Both the position numbers and the translations under genes were made by a program. A DNA stretch of 64,000 bases from Blautia hansenii (GTDB lineage Bacteria; Bacillota; Clostridia; Lachnospirales; Lachnospiraceae): assembly GCF_013304445.1 (NCBI RefSeq), contig NZ_JAAITA010000002.1, forward strand, positions 1 to 64,000. Direction: 5' to 3'. A model generated the notes under the pieces. The model was not told the origin of the DNA, did no database searches, and saw nothing but the letters and a program-made list of their open reading frames with translations. Positions 25,894 through 35,900 of this stretch are shown here, in pieces (position 1 is the stretch's first letter; the number at the start of each line of letters is the position of its first letter).

Positions 25894-27076
25894 GGCAGGC
25901 ACACCTCCACACTTCCATATCTTCGCTGTCTCCCTCCAGGTGATAGTCTATTTTCTGGAATCCCAGCTTCCGCGCCAGTTCCAGCGATGGCATATTGGCG
26001 CTTTTTATCCTGCAGTACAGATAAAAAGCCCCTCTTTTTTTTGCTTCCTCCACAATGGCTCTGCAGGCCTCGTAGGCAAATCCCCTTCTCCGGAATTTTT
26101 CATCTATCATATAGCCAAGCTCCACCACTGTTTTGTTATCATTCCAGAGTTTAGGTTCTACCCCTGCTCTCCCTATAATTTCCCCGGAAGCCTTTTCCAG
26201 TATGCACCAGTAACCCATGTCACAGAGTTCATACATATAGCGCCGATACATCTCAAAGTCTTCCAGTTCTTCCTTCAGGGGTTTTGCCACACCCTCACAG
26301 GCATCTGCGGAGGTTTCCTGAGAACAGATTTCCATCATTCTAGGAATATCTCCTTTTTCCATTTCCCGAATAAGAAGCCGGTTTGTCTCACACACTTTGG
26401 CTGGTAAATGATGAAAGTGACAGTAAATTTTTTCCACAAAGGCGCTGTCCACCTCTTCAAATCCTTCCACAAGTGCAAAAGCTGTGCTTAAATCCTGTTT
26501 CCCGGAATCGGGGTTATAATAAGCCATACAAGCCATACCCGCCGCTTTTGCGGCTTTACAACCGTTTTCCGAATCCTCGATAACCAGACATTCTTCTGGA
26601 GACAGCCCCAGTATTTCTGCTGTTTTCAGAAAAACATCCGGTGCCGGCTTGGGGTGCTTCACAGTTTCCCCACTGACCAGTTTTTGAAAATACCTGTCAA
26701 TTCCCCAGTGCTCTGTCACATTTCTGATATAAGAAAGGGGGGATGAAGAAGCCACAGCCAGCACATATCCCGCCTCCTGCAGCCTTTCCAGAAACTCCTT
26801 CACCCAGGGAATCAAAGAAGGATACCCTCTCTCTTCAATCATTTTCTTTTTCATGCTCTTCATCTCGGCTATCAGGGCTGTATCCTGTACATCTACCTGA
26901 TAATGCTCATGCAAAAGTTCCATGAGAAAACCTACCGTTGAACCGATGCAGGGCTTATAAACCTCATAGTCTATGTGGATTCCCCTTGCTTTCAAGGTCT
27001 CTTTCCACACCTGGAAATGGAAGGGCTCGCTGTTAATCAGCACCCCGTCCATATCAAAAATAATTCCCTTCAGCAT
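25880..27076 (-). CDS. HAD hydrolase fused to GNAT acetyltransferase
   Basis: A 398-residue two-domain protein. Residues 1 to about 220 are a HAD hydrolase of the beta-phosphoglucomutase-like subfamily: [11 protein letters not shown] (DxD nucleophile), ASSSP motif II, KPAPDVF Lys, and EDSENG motif IV. Residues from about 228 are a GNAT N-acetyltransferase with the acetyl-CoA loop [11 protein letters not shown] and LELARKLGF. The HAD half probably dephosphorylates a sugar- or nucleotide-phosphate; the GNAT half should acetylate an amine. It sits between engB and ecfA1 without a clear link to either. Both domains look intact, so this is a true fusion and not a frameshift artefact. Confidence 0.87.
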   Translation of the reverse strand: MLKGIIFDMDGVLINSEPFHFQVWKETLKARGIHIDYEVYKPCIGSTVGFLMELLHEHYQVDVQDTALIAEMKSMKKKMIEERGYPSLIPWVKEFLERLQEAGYVLAVASSSPLSYIRNVTEHWGIDRYFQKLVSGETVKHPKPAPDVFLKTAEILGLSPEECLVIEDSENGCKAAKAAGMACMAYYNPDSGKQDLSTAFALVEGFEEVDSAFVEKIYCHFHHLPAKVCETNRLLIREMEKGDIPRMMEICSQETSADACEGVAKPLKEELEDFEMYRRYMYELCDMGYWCILEKASGEIIGRAGVEPKLWNDNKTVVELGYMIDEKFRRRGFAYEACRAIVEEAKKRGAFYLYCRIKSANMPSLELARKLGFQKIDYHLEGDSEDMEVWRCACHGNH

Positions 27077-27080
27077 ATTT

Positions 27081-27698
27081 TCAGCTTTCTCCCTCTGTCT
27101 GGTCCTCTTTGGGACCGAATAAAAGTTCTTCTGCCAAAGCCCAGATTTCCTCTCTTCCCTGCTTGGTCTGTGCAGAGAAAGGAATCACTCTGGTGCCGGG
27201 GAGCAGATTTAAGCCTGTCTTAACTGCCTTCACATGTTTCGCCACCTGGCTTCTTTTCAGTTTGTCCGCTTTTGTTGCAATAATAATGGGCTGGTATCCG
27301 TTTTGTACAATCCAGTCGTACATGGTCCTGTCATTTTCAGACGGGTCATGACGGATGTCAATAAGCAGAAATACTGCCTTTAACTGCTTAGACTGGTGCA
27401 GATACCGCTCAATCAGCTTTCCCCACTGCTCTTTTACGGACTGGGATACCTTGGCATAGCCGTACCCCGGCAAATCCACAAGATACATCTCGTGGTTTAC
27501 ATTATAAAAATTAATGGTCTGGGTCTTTCCCGGAGAAGCACTGGTTCTCGCCAGGGCCTTCCGGTTCATCAGTGCATTAATCAGCGACGATTTTCCCACA
27601 TTGGATTTTCCTGCAAATGCAATTTCCGGAACTTCGTTTTTGGGAAGGGTACTGGTGATGCCGCAGACGATGTCCAGCGCTACATGTTTAATAACCAT
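27081..27698 (-). CDS. engB: Ribosome biogenesis GTPase YsxC/EngB
   Basis: A 205-residue GTPase needed for late assembly of the 50S ribosomal subunit. G1 GKSNVGKSS, G3 DLPGYG and G4 TKADK are clear, and SAQTKQGRE is the G5 region. It follows lon by 23 bp, the classic lon-engB arrangement of Firmicutes. GGAGG precedes the ATG. Confidence 0.95.
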   Translation of the reverse strand: MVIKHVALDIVCGITSTLPKNEVPEIAFAGKSNVGKSSLINALMNRKALARTSASPGKTQTINFYNVNHEMYLVDLPGYGYAKVSQSVKEQWGKLIERYLHQSKQLKAVFLLIDIRHDPSENDRTMYDWIVQNGYQPIIIATKADKLKRSQVAKHVKAVKTGLNLLPGTRVIPFSAQTKQGREEIWALAEELLFGPKEDQTEGES

Positions 27699-27721
27699 GT
27701 GTTTTCCTCCAAATTTTTTCT

Positions 27722-30034
27722 TTATACCAGGGCATGTTTCAGAACCTCTTTCATGGTTTTCACAGGCACGATTTTCATGCCGCCTGTGATTTCCTCGTCC
27801 AGTTCCTCCACATCTGCCTGATTCTCAAAAGGAATGAGAACCTTTTTCATACCTGCGCTCTTGGCTGCCAGAAGCTTTTCCTTCAGGCCTCCGATAGGAA
27901 GCACTCTTCCTCTCAAGGTAATCTCTCCCGTCATGGCCACATTGGCTTTCACCGGTGTGTTGGTCATGGCAGAAAGCATGGCCGTAGCCATGGTAATACC
28001 GGCAGACGGGCCGTCTTTTGGCACTGCCCCTTCCGGTATATGGATATGTAAGTCATGTTTCTGGAAAAATTCCGGCTTAATGCCATATTCCTCTGCTACG
28101 GAACGAATATAGCTGATACCTGCCTGGGCAGATTCTTTCATCACGTCCCCAAGTTGCCCGGTCAGAAGAAATTCTCCTTTTCCCGGCATAAGGTTCACCT
28201 CTATCTGCAGGGTATCACCTCCGACGCTGGTCCAGGCCAGTCCCCGTACAATTCCCACTTCATCCGTCTTATTCTTCCTCTGGTATGTGTATCTGGCTCT
28301 TCCCAGAAAACTTTCCAGATTGTCCACGTTTACACTGATGGTTTCTTCCTTGTCCTCCAGAATCTTCCTGGCTGTCTTTCTGCAGATTTCACCCAGCTTT
28401 CTCTCCAGGCTTCTCACACCCGCTTCTTTGGTATAGCCCGCAATGACTTCCCTCAGCGCTTCATCAGAAATAAGCAGCTGGTTTTCTTTTAATCCGTGGG
28501 CTTTTATCTGCTTTGGAATCAGATGTTCTCTGGCAATATGCTCTTTTTCGTTCTGGGTATAGCTGCTGATTTCAATAACCTCCATACGGTCTAAAAGCGG
28601 CCGCGGAATAGTCTGCAAATCATTGGCTGTGGCAATGAAAAGCACCTCCGACAAATCCAACGGGATTTCCACATAATGGTCTCTGAATTTCCTGTTCTGC
28701 TCGCTGTCCAACACCTCTAAAAGCGCAGAAGAGGTATCTCCTTTGTAATCACTGCTCACTTTATCAATTTCATCCAGAAGCATGAGAGGATTTTTCACCC
28801 CGGCCTGTATCAGTCCGTTGGCAATTCTGCCCGGCATAGCGCCGATATAGGTTCTTCTGTGACCGCGGATTTCCGCCTCGTCCCGGACGCCGCCCAGGGA
28901 CATGCGCACATACTCCTTGTCAAGCGCCCTGGCTACGGAACGTGCAATAGAAGTCTTTCCGGTTCCCGGCGGTCCTGCCAGACAGAGAATCGGACTCTCT
29001 CCCTTTTTCGTCAGGGTTCGCACAGCCAGAAATTCCATAATACGCTCTTTCACCTTTTCCAGGCCATAGTGGTCTTCTTCCAAAATTTTCTTGGCTTTTG
29101 CCAGATTTTTGTTATCTCTGGACACCTTATCCCAAGGCAGGGAAAGTAAGGTTTCAATATAGCTTCGGATAACTCCCGCCTCTGCCTGCATACCTGCCGC
29201 ATTTTTAAAGCGGTCAATTTCCCGGTTGATTTTCTCCTTCACTTCTTTGGAGGCTTTCAGTTTTGACACCTGTTCCTTAAACTGGTCTGCCTCTGACAAA
29301 GTATCCTGGTCCCCCAGTTCTTCCCTGATAACTTTTAACTGTTCCCGGAGAATATAGTCTCTCTGGTTCTTATCCACCCGCTCCTTGACTTTGCTGTTTA
29401 AATCTGTGCGAATCTGCATAATGTCGATTTCATTGCACAGAATTCCGCCCAGCACCTCATAACGCTCTTCCAGATTGACAGCCTCCAGAATTTTCTGTTT
29501 ATCCTCATATTTCATGGGAAGATTCACGGCAATCTGGTCAATGACTCTCCTGACATCCTCCAGTTCCAGAATCTGTCCTGCCAAATCCTTGCTGAGCTTT
29601 GGATTTTCATTGCAGTAACGGACAAAAAGTTCCTTGATACCCCGCAGCATAGCTTCTTTAACATTGCCCTCCGGTTCTTCCTGTTCTTCTTCAAAAAGGG
29701 CAATTTCAGCTTCCAGATACAGGGGATTTTCTTCAAATCTTAAAAGTTCTCCTCTTTCCTGTCCTTCCACCAGAACCTGAACCATGTTTTTCTTTGTCTT
29801 TACAAGCTGTTTGATTTCTGCGATGGTACCGATTTTATATAAATCTTCCTGTGCAGGTTCCTCTGTTTCAGGGTCTCTCTGGGTGATGAGAAAGACCTTC
29901 TGGTCCTGAACCATGGCCTTTTCAATGGCCTTCATGGATTTTTCCCTGCTTACATCAAAATGGACAATCATGTCAGGAAGAATGGTTGTACCTCTAAGGG
30001 CGATTGCCGGTAAATGCTGTATGATGTCGCTCAT
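27722..30034 (-). CDS. lon: ATP-dependent protease Lon
   Basis: A 770-residue cytosolic AAA+ serine protease. Domain order: N-terminal LAN domain (about 8-200), helical linker, AAA+ module with Walker A GPPGTGKTS and Walker B LLDEIDK, and the C-terminal protease with the Ser-Lys dyad (PKDGPSAGITM and the Lys near GLKEKLLAA). It degrades misfolded and some regulatory proteins. GGAGG precedes the ATG. It sits in the tig-clpP-clpX-lon-engB run; a short gap with no terminator separates it from clpX. Confidence 0.96.
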   Translation of the reverse strand: MSDIIQHLPAIALRGTTILPDMIVHFDVSREKSMKAIEKAMVQDQKVFLITQRDPETEEPAQEDLYKIGTIAEIKQLVKTKKNMVQVLVEGQERGELLRFEENPLYLEAEIALFEEEQEEPEGNVKEAMLRGIKELFVRYCNENPKLSKDLAGQILELEDVRRVIDQIAVNLPMKYEDKQKILEAVNLEERYEVLGGILCNEIDIMQIRTDLNSKVKERVDKNQRDYILREQLKVIREELGDQDTLSEADQFKEQVSKLKASKEVKEKINREIDRFKNAAGMQAEAGVIRSYIETLLSLPWDKVSRDNKNLAKAKKILEEDHYGLEKVKERIMEFLAVRTLTKKGESPILCLAGPPGTGKTSIARSVARALDKEYVRMSLGGVRDEAEIRGHRRTYIGAMPGRIANGLIQAGVKNPLMLLDEIDKVSSDYKGDTSSALLEVLDSEQNRKFRDHYVEIPLDLSEVLFIATANDLQTIPRPLLDRMEVIEISSYTQNEKEHIAREHLIPKQIKAHGLKENQLLISDEALREVIAGYTKEAGVRSLERKLGEICRKTARKILEDKEETISVNVDNLESFLGRARYTYQRKNKTDEVGIVRGLAWTSVGGDTLQIEVNLMPGKGEFLLTGQLGDVMKESAQAGISYIRSVAEEYGIKPEFFQKHDLHIHIPEGAVPKDGPSAGITMATAMLSAMTNTPVKANVAMTGEITLRGRVLPIGGLKEKLLAAKSAGMKKVLIPFENQADVEELDEEITGGMKIVPVKTMKEVLKHALV

Positions 30035-30065
30035 GCTCGCACCTCCTTATTCCTGTACGATTTCT

Positions 30066-31370
30066 CTATGCGATTTCCGGTGACTCTTTTTTCTTACGGC
30101 TGCCGCTTTTGCTTCTTCTGGCTGTTGCCGGAAGTTCTCTGTATTCCAGCTTTGCTTCCCCTGTGCCGTCCACCAGTTCTTTTGTAATGGTACAGCCGGT
30201 AATGCTTTCATCTGAAGGCGCCTTGTACATCAAATCCATCATGGAATTTTCCATAATAGCACGCAGACCTCTGGCACCCGTCTTTCTCTCCATAGACTTA
30301 TCCGCAATGGCTTCCAGCGCTTCCGGTTCAAAGTCCAGATGAATACCATCCAGATGAAACAAGGTCTGATACTGACGCACCAAAGAGTTTTTCGGCTCTG
30401 TCAGAATCTTCACCAGGGCGTCCTTATCCAATGCATCCAACGATACCACTACCGGCACACGGCCCACAAATTCCGGAATCAGTCCGAATTTCACCAAATC
30501 CTGGGGCATGACTTCTTTTAAAAGTTCTCCCACATTATGTTTGCCCGGTGTACGGATTTCTGCATTGAAACCAATGGCTTTTGTATCTTTTCTGGTTTCG
30601 ATAATTTTATCCAGCCCTTCAAAAGCGCCGCCGCAGATAAACAGAATATTGGTGGTATCAATCTGGATAAACTCCTGCTGCGGGTGTTTTCTGCCGCCCT
30701 GAGGCGGTACGTTAGCCACCGTTCCCTCTACAATTTTCAAAAGAGCCTGCTGTACTCCTTCTCCGGATACATCTCTGGTAATGGAGGCATTTTCCGATTT
30801 TCTGGTAATTTTGTCAATTTCGTCAATATAAATAATGCCATACTGGGCACGTTCTATATCGTAATCTGCTGCCTGAATGATTTTCAGCAGAATATTTTCC
30901 ACATCCTCGCCCACATAACCGGCTTCGGTCAGAGTGGTTGCGTCGGCAATGGCAAAAGGCACATTCAGCAGTCTTGCCAGCGTCTGAGCCAGAAGCGTCT
31001 TACCAGAACCGGTAGGACCCAGCATAAGAATGTTGCTCTTCTGCAGTTCCACATCCGCGCCTCTGCCTGCCAGCACACGTTTGTAGTGGTTGTAAACTGC
31101 AACCGAAAGCACTTTTTTCGCTTCATCCTGTCCAATGACATACTCATCCAGAAATGCCTTAATTTCCTGTGGTTTCAGCAGGTTAATTTCGTCAGAAGCC
31201 ATGTTGCTGTACTCTGCCCCCAGTTCTTCCTCTATGATTTCCGAACAGATTCCCACACACTCATCACAGATATAGGTGCCGTTTGGACCTGCAATCAGTT
31301 TTTTTGCCTGGTCTTCTGTCTTTCCACAAAAGGAACATCTGATTCTTGTATCGTTTCCTTTCATTGCCAT
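30066..31370 (-). CDS. clpX: ATP-dependent Clp protease ATPase subunit ClpX
   Basis: A 434-residue AAA+ unfoldase that delivers substrates to ClpP. The N-terminal C4 zinc-binding domain (CSFCGK... CDECVGIC, about 12-40) is followed by Walker [10 protein letters not shown], pore loop GYVGED, Walker [10 protein letters not shown] and the ClpP-contacting IGF-type loop region (AIGFNAE). AAAGGG lies upstream of the first ATG. It is downstream of clpP by 84 bp. The C-terminal tail is basic ([11 protein letters not shown]). Confidence 0.96.
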   Translation of the reverse strand: MAMKGNDTRIRCSFCGKTEDQAKKLIAGPNGTYICDECVGICSEIIEEELGAEYSNMASDEINLLKPQEIKAFLDEYVIGQDEAKKVLSVAVYNHYKRVLAGRGADVELQKSNILMLGPTGSGKTLLAQTLARLLNVPFAIADATTLTEAGYVGEDVENILLKIIQAADYDIERAQYGIIYIDEIDKITRKSENASITRDVSGEGVQQALLKIVEGTVANVPPQGGRKHPQQEFIQIDTTNILFICGGAFEGLDKIIETRKDTKAIGFNAEIRTPGKHNVGELLKEVMPQDLVKFGLIPEFVGRVPVVVSLDALDKDALVKILTEPKNSLVRQYQTLFHLDGIHLDFEPEALEAIADKSMERKTGARGLRAIMENSMMDLMYKAPSDESITGCTITKELVDGTGEAKLEYRELPATARRSKSGSRKKKESPEIA

Positions 31371-31454
31371 GTTTTTTCCCTTTCTGTTTCCATTTTTCTT
31401 CTTTTAAAGCCGAAAGACCCCCGCAAATTTCTGCAGGAGTCTTCTCTTCTGTCA

Positions 31455-32036
31455 TTATCTATGCTCGATTACAGAGTCAATCAATCCATATGCCATTGCC
31501 TCCTGGGCTGTCATATAATTGTCTCTTTCTGTGTCTCTGGCAATCGTTTCCAGAGTCTGGCCTGTATTCTGAGCCAGAATTGTGTTTAATCTGGTTCTGG
31601 TTTTCAGAATCTGCTGTGCCACAATGTCAATCTCTGTTGCCTGACCCTTTGCACCGCCGGAAGGCTGGTGAATCATAATTTCCGCATTGGGAAGGGCCAT
31701 TCTCTTTCCTTTTGTACCGCCGGCCAGAAGGAATGCACCCATGCTGGCAGCAAGTCCCATACAGATAGTAGATACATCACATTTAATGTACTGCATGGTG
31801 TCATAAATCACCATGCCTGCTGTAACGGAACCGCCCGGACTGTTGATATATAAGTGGATATCTTTTCCCGGGTCTTCTGATTCCAGAAAAAGAAGCTGTG
31901 CTGCAATCAGGTTGGCTGATACATCGGTTACTTCTTCTCCGAGGAAAATAATTCTGTCTTTTAACAATCTGGAATAGATGTCGTAGTTTCTTTCACCGCG
32001 GCTTGTCTGTTCAATGACGTATGGTACTAAACTCAT
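31455..32036 (-). CDS. clpP: ATP-dependent Clp protease proteolytic subunit ClpP
   Basis: A 193-residue serine protease subunit that forms the two-ring degradation chamber used by ClpX and ClpC. The catalytic Ser is in [12 protein letters not shown], His in [10 protein letters not shown], and the Asp follows in DTERDNYM. The N-terminal [22 protein letters not shown] is the usual pro-segment and axial-loop start. AGGAGG precedes the ATG. It lies between tig and clpX. Confidence 0.97.
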   Translation of the reverse strand: MSLVPYVIEQTSRGERNYDIYSRLLKDRIIFLGEEVTDVSANLIAAQLLFLESEDPGKDIHLYINSPGGSVTAGMVIYDTMQYIKCDVSTICMGLAASMGAFLLAGGTKGKRMALPNAEIMIHQPSGGAKGQATEIDIVAQQILKTRTRLNTILAQNTGQTLETIARDTERDNYMTAQEAMAYGLIDSVIEHR

Positions 32037-32070
32037 GAAACTCCTCCTATTCTGTCAAACACAGCATGTA

Positions 32071-33381
32071 TTATTCTGCTGCTTCTTCTTTCTTCTCAAC
32101 AACTTTTGCTGATTCAGCAACTAAAGTAACTGCTTCCTGAACAGCCATGTCTTTCTTAATCTGTTCTTTCTCGTAGTCACCCATTACTTCTTTTAATTTT
32201 TCTACTTCCATTTTGTACATTTCAGCCATGGATTTTAATTCTTCTTCTAATTTTTCATCAGAAATCTGAATGTTTTCCACTTCTGCAATTTTCTCTAATA
32301 CCAGACGGCTCTGGATTCTCTTTAACGCCTGTGGTCTCATCTGTTCCTGGATTTTTGCATTGTCCAGACCTGTGAACTGGTAATACTGGTCAATAGATAA
32401 TCCCTGGGACTGCATTCTTCTGATGAAATCCTGCATTAACTGCTGAATCTGGTTCTGAATCATAGCTTCCGGAATATCCATCTGTGCGTTTTCAATAACA
32501 GCGTCTACTGCTTTGTCTTCTGTTTCGCGTTTTGCAACAGATTCTTTGCGTTCTTTTAAGTTCTTGGCAATGTCTGCTTTGTATTCTTCCAGTGTGTCAA
32601 ACTCAGAAACATCTTTTGCAAATTCGTCATCTAATTCCGGAAGTTCTTTCACTTTGATAGCTTTTACTGTGCATTTGAATACAGCCGGTTTTCCAGCCAG
32701 GTCATTTGCATGATAGTTTTCCGGGAAAGTAACGTTTACTTCTTTTTCTACATTTAATTCAGCGCCTACTAACTGTTCTTCAAATCCAGGAATGAAGGAA
32801 TTAGATCCGATTGTCAGCGGATAGTCTGTTCCTTTTCCGCCTTCAAAAGCAACGCCGTCAACAAAGCCTTCAAAGTCCAGAGTTACCATATCGCCCTGTG
32901 CTACAGCTCTGTCATCTACATCGATTGTTCTGGAGTTGTTTTCCTGCTCTTTTTTCAATTCAGCAGCGATTTCTTCTTCTGTTACTTCTACAGAAGAAAT
33001 TTCTACTTCCAGTCCTTTGTATTCACCTAAAGTTACTTCCGGTTTTACAGCTACTTCTGCTGTGAAGATAAAGGCTTTTCCTTTTTCAATCTGTACAACG
33101 TCGATTTCCGGCTGAGAAACGATATCCAGTCCGCTTTCTTCTGCTGCCTTTGGATATTCAGCCTGAATCAAAGCGTTTGCTGCATCTTCAAAGAAGATAC
33201 CTGCGCCGTACATTTTTTCAATCATCACGCGAGGAGCTTTTCCTTTACGGAAGCCTGGGATTGTAATTTTGTTTCTGTTTTTCATGTATGCAGCCTGCAC
33301 TGCTTTTTCAAAATCTTCTGCGGCAACTTCAACAGTAAGTTTTGCCATGTTCTTTTCTAAGTTTTCTACCTGTACACTCAT
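32071..33381 (-). CDS. tig: Trigger factor
   Basis: A 436-residue ribosome-bound chaperone with peptidyl-prolyl isomerase activity. The N-terminal ribosome-binding domain contains the GFRKGKAPR signature (about 43-51). The FKBP-like PPIase domain (about 155-240: DMVTLDFEGFVDG, PLTIGSN, IPGFEEQLVGA) and the long helical C-terminal domain follow. AAGGAGG precedes the ATG. It is the first gene of the long run that continues through clpP, clpX, lon and engB, linking folding and degradation. Confidence 0.96.
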   Translation of the reverse strand: MSVQVENLEKNMAKLTVEVAAEDFEKAVQAAYMKNRNKITIPGFRKGKAPRVMIEKMYGAGIFFEDAANALIQAEYPKAAEESGLDIVSQPEIDVVQIEKGKAFIFTAEVAVKPEVTLGEYKGLEVEISSVEVTEEEIAAELKKEQENNSRTIDVDDRAVAQGDMVTLDFEGFVDGVAFEGGKGTDYPLTIGSNSFIPGFEEQLVGAELNVEKEVNVTFPENYHANDLAGKPAVFKCTVKAIKVKELPELDDEFAKDVSEFDTLEEYKADIAKNLKERKESVAKRETEDKAVDAVIENAQMDIPEAMIQNQIQQLMQDFIRRMQSQGLSIDQYYQFTGLDNAKIQEQMRPQALKRIQSRLVLEKIAEVENIQISDEKLEEELKSMAEMYKMEVEKLKEVMGDYEKEQIKKDMAVQEAVTLVAESAKVVEKKEEAAE

Positions 33382-33472
33382 TGTTATGAATTCCTCCTTG
33401 AATTTCTATATGCATCTGCCCTGCCAAAACAGCAGAAAACAGCGCTTTTTTCATACTTACAGTCATTAACAC

Positions 33473-33478
33473 AGTATA
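33473..33478 (-). promoter_or_regulatory. Likely -10 element of the tig promoter
   Basis: On the minus strand TATACT (33473-33478) is preceded by TGC, an extended -10. The -35 is poor (near TGGCGT). It predicts a leader of about 85 nt before tig. The gap 33382-33549 holds nothing else that I can identify. Confidence 0.5.
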
Positions 33479-33549
33479 GCACAAGGGTTTGGAAAACGCC
33501 AGTGTTTTTTTTCGTATCCCCCGATTTCTACAGGGTTTTCACGAAATTT

Positions 33550-34107
33550 TTATAAATTTTCTCTGAAAATAATAGATTTTTGGATTTCCCGGGCTTTTTC
33601 TTCCCCGTAAAGCTGGGAAATCAACTCCAATGCAAAGGGAATGGCTGTGCCCAGACCTCTGCTGGTGGTAATATTTCCATCTCTTGCTACCTCCTGCGTC
33701 CCCACCTGGGCGCCGGTAAGTTTTTCTTCAAATCCCGGATAGCAGACTGCTTTTTTTTCTTTTAAAATCCCCAGTGCTCCCAACACACTTGGAGCTGCAC
33801 AGATAGCTGCCACTTTCTTCCCCTCAGCTGCAAAATCCTGCAGAAGTCTGCAAAGCCCTGTATGTTCTCCCAGATGAAGCGTTCCCGGCATACCGCCCGG
33901 AAGCACCAGCAGGTCCATCTTGCTGTAATCCGCTTCTTCAAACAGAACGTCTGCCTGGAGAACGATGTTGTGGGAACCTGTCACTGTCTTTGTATTGCTG
34001 ATGGATACCATCTGCACTTCGGCCCCTGCTCTTCTTAAAAGGTCCACAACAGTCAGACCTTCGATTTCTTCAAATCCATCTGCTGTAAATACACATACTT
34101 TTGCCAT
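33550..34107 (-). CDS. DJ-1/PfpI family protein (YajL-like)
   Basis: A 185-residue protein of the DJ-1 superfamily. The nucleophile-elbow Cys is in AAICAAPSVLG and the conserved Glu in DGFEEIEGLT, with the glycine motif LPGGMPG. Bacterial relatives are linked to protein or glyoxal-adduct repair and oxidative stress; the exact activity cannot be told from sequence. AGAGGT precedes the ATG. It is the last gene of the GNAT-map-rlu-DJ-1 run. Confidence 0.9.
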   Translation of the reverse strand: MAKVCVFTADGFEEIEGLTVVDLLRRAGAEVQMVSISNTKTVTGSHNIVLQADVLFEEADYSKMDLLVLPGGMPGTLHLGEHTGLCRLLQDFAAEGKKVAAICAAPSVLGALGILKEKKAVCYPGFEEKLTGAQVGTQEVARDGNITTSRGLGTAIPFALELISQLYGEEKAREIQKSIIFRENL

Positions 34108-34129
34108 AATTTTTACCTCTTTTCTATTT

Positions 34130-35026
34130 TTATCTAAAATACCTCTGTATTCCCCACCTCTTTACGTCTCTTCCCCAAAGCACGATTTTCTCCTGCGTAA
34201 ACGGCTGATAAAACTCCGCTTTCCCGGCATACAGAGCCAGTCCGTCAAATACCGGATTTTGACCGTCCCCGTAAAGCACATCTCCCAAAAGAGGATGTCC
34301 TATCCCAGCCATATGCACCCTGATCTGGTGTGTCCTCCCCGTAAATATCCTGCACTTTACCAGCGTACAATTCTCTCTTTCTTTCATCACTTCGTATCTG
34401 GTGCAGGCCGTTTTGCCCTGTGGGTGAATCTGCATTTTCAGCTTGTCTCCGGGCATAAGGGCAATAGAAGCAGTAATGTCCCCTTCCCTTTGCTCTAATT
34501 TTCCTTTCGCCAGTGCATAATAAATTTTCTGAAAACGCCCGTCCTGCTTCTGTGCAGACAGCCGCGCCGCTGCCATCTGATTTTTGGCATACACCATAAG
34601 ACCAGCGGTATCCTTATCCAGCCTTCCCACAGCCCGGACAACGCCTCCTTCTCCCTGTTTCTGCAGATAATCTGCCACCCGGTTTCCCAGAGAATCCTCA
34701 TAATGTCCCCGCCCCGGATGGCAGAGTATGCCTCCCGGCTTTTCCACCACCAGCAAATCTCTGTCCTCGTAGAGAATCTCCAGTTTCCCTGCACAGGGTT
34801 TCACCCGGCTTTTCTCTTCCTGCATTTCCGCCAGACACACCTCCAGATTCTGCCCCACAGAAGGTCTGTAAGTAATTCTCTGCCGTTTTCCATCTATACA
34901 GATACCCTTTGGCTGAAATTTTGCCCGGCTGACTTCCCGCCTGCTCAGTCCCAGATTTTCCCTCAGAATTTTTTCCAGGGATTTTCCTGCCAGCTTTTTG
35001 TCTATCTCTAATTTCAGTATTTTCAT
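34130..35026 (-). CDS. RluA-family pseudouridine synthase
   Basis: A 298-residue enzyme. An N-terminal S4 RNA-binding domain (about 10-70) is followed by the RluA catalytic domain with the Asp motif VGRLDKDTAGLMV and the C-terminal GRTHQIRVHMA motif. It modifies uridines in rRNA or tRNA; RluC/RluD/YlyB-like subtypes cannot be separated here. The ATG lies 1 nt after the map stop codon (TAAGATG) with no good ribosome site, so re-initiation by ribosomes finishing map is likely. A GTG start seven codons upstream is possible. Confidence 0.9.
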   Translation of the reverse strand: MKILKLEIDKKLAGKSLEKILRENLGLSRREVSRAKFQPKGICIDGKRQRITYRPSVGQNLEVCLAEMQEEKSRVKPCAGKLEILYEDRDLLVVEKPGGILCHPGRGHYEDSLGNRVADYLQKQGEGGVVRAVGRLDKDTAGLMVYAKNQMAAARLSAQKQDGRFQKIYYALAKGKLEQREGDITASIALMPGDKLKMQIHPQGKTACTRYEVMKERENCTLVKCRIFTGRTHQIRVHMAGIGHPLLGDVLYGDGQNPVFDGLALYAGKAEFYQPFTQEKIVLWGRDVKRWGIQRYFR

Positions 35027-35027
35027 C

Positions 35028-35900
35028 TTACCAGCAGAGTACTTCACTGCCTTTTTCAGTCACCAGTACCATAATTTCCCACTGAGCTGAAGGCAGCCCG
35101 TCATCCGTATACACGGTCCAGTCGTCCGTGTCATCGGTATAGATTTCATGGGTTCCCATATTAATCATAGGTTCAATGGTGAAAATCATTCCCGGTACCA
35201 TGAGCATACCTGTTCCGGCTTTCTGGATATATCCCACCCAGGGGTCCTCATGAAACTCCAGTCCTACCCCGTGTCCGCCGATTTCTCTTACCACGGAATA
35301 GCCGTTCGCGTGCGCATGCTCATACACCGCCTGACTCATATCTCCCAGATATCCCCAGGGCTTTACTTTTTCCAGACCTTTCTCCACACATTCCTTTGTC
35401 ACCTCCACCAGCTTTTTCTTCTCGCTGCTGACTTCTCCGATACAGAACATACGGGAGGAATCCGAAAAATAGCCGTCTAAAATTGTAGACACATCTACAT
35501 TAATAATGTCTCCTTCTTTCAGAACAACATCTTTAGAAGGAATTCCGTGACACACCTGCTCGTTAATAGAAGTACACACACTCTTGGGAAATCCATCGTA
35601 ATTTAAAGGTGCAGGAACAGCCCCTGCTTTTTCTGTCATGGCAGATACCCAGTCGTCAATTTCCTGTGTCGTAACACCTGCCTTAATGTGCTCTGCCACA
35701 TAATCCAGAATCTCCACATTGATTTTGGCGCTTTCTTTAATTTTTTCAATCTGTGCCGGTGTTTTCAGAATCTCATGAGAAGGTACCAGTACTCCCTGTG
35801 ACTCATAAAATTTTAATCTTTCATCAAATGCGTAATGACATTTCTTGTATTTTTTACCGCTGCCGCACCAACAGGGGTCATTTCTTTGCAGCAAATGCAT
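35028..35900 (-). CDS. map: Methionine aminopeptidase with N-terminal SEC-C zinc motif
   Basis: A 290-residue type I methionine aminopeptidase, which removes the initiator Met from new proteins. The first 25 residues carry a SEC-C-like metal motif (NDPCWCGSGKKYKKCH). The catalytic core has the metal ligands in INVDVSTILDGYFSD, the His in GGHGVG and the Glu residues in FTIEPM and QWEIMV. The frame is open 26 codons upstream, but GGAGG lies 9 nt before the ATG at 35900. It overlaps the 3' end of the GNAT gene by 23 nt. Confidence 0.94.
   Translation of the reverse strand: MHLLQRNDPCWCGSGKKYKKCHYAFDERLKFYESQGVLVPSHEILKTPAQIEKIKESAKINVEILDYVAEHIKAGVTTQEIDDWVSAMTEKAGAVPAPLNYDGFPKSVCTSINEQVCHGIPSKDVVLKEGDIINVDVSTILDGYFSDSSRMFCIGEVSSEKKKLVEVTKECVEKGLEKVKPWGYLGDMSQAVYEHAHANGYSVVREIGGHGVGLEFHEDPWVGYIQKAGTGMLMVPGMIFTIEPMINMGTHEIYTDDTDDWTVYTDDGLPSAQWEIMVLVTEKGSEVLCW

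Noticed and set aside
30537-31589. Long plus-strand open frame antisense to clpX and clpP
   Set aside because: It is the shadow of strongly conserved genes on the other strand, with low-complexity Cys/Phe/His-rich composition and no ribosome site.
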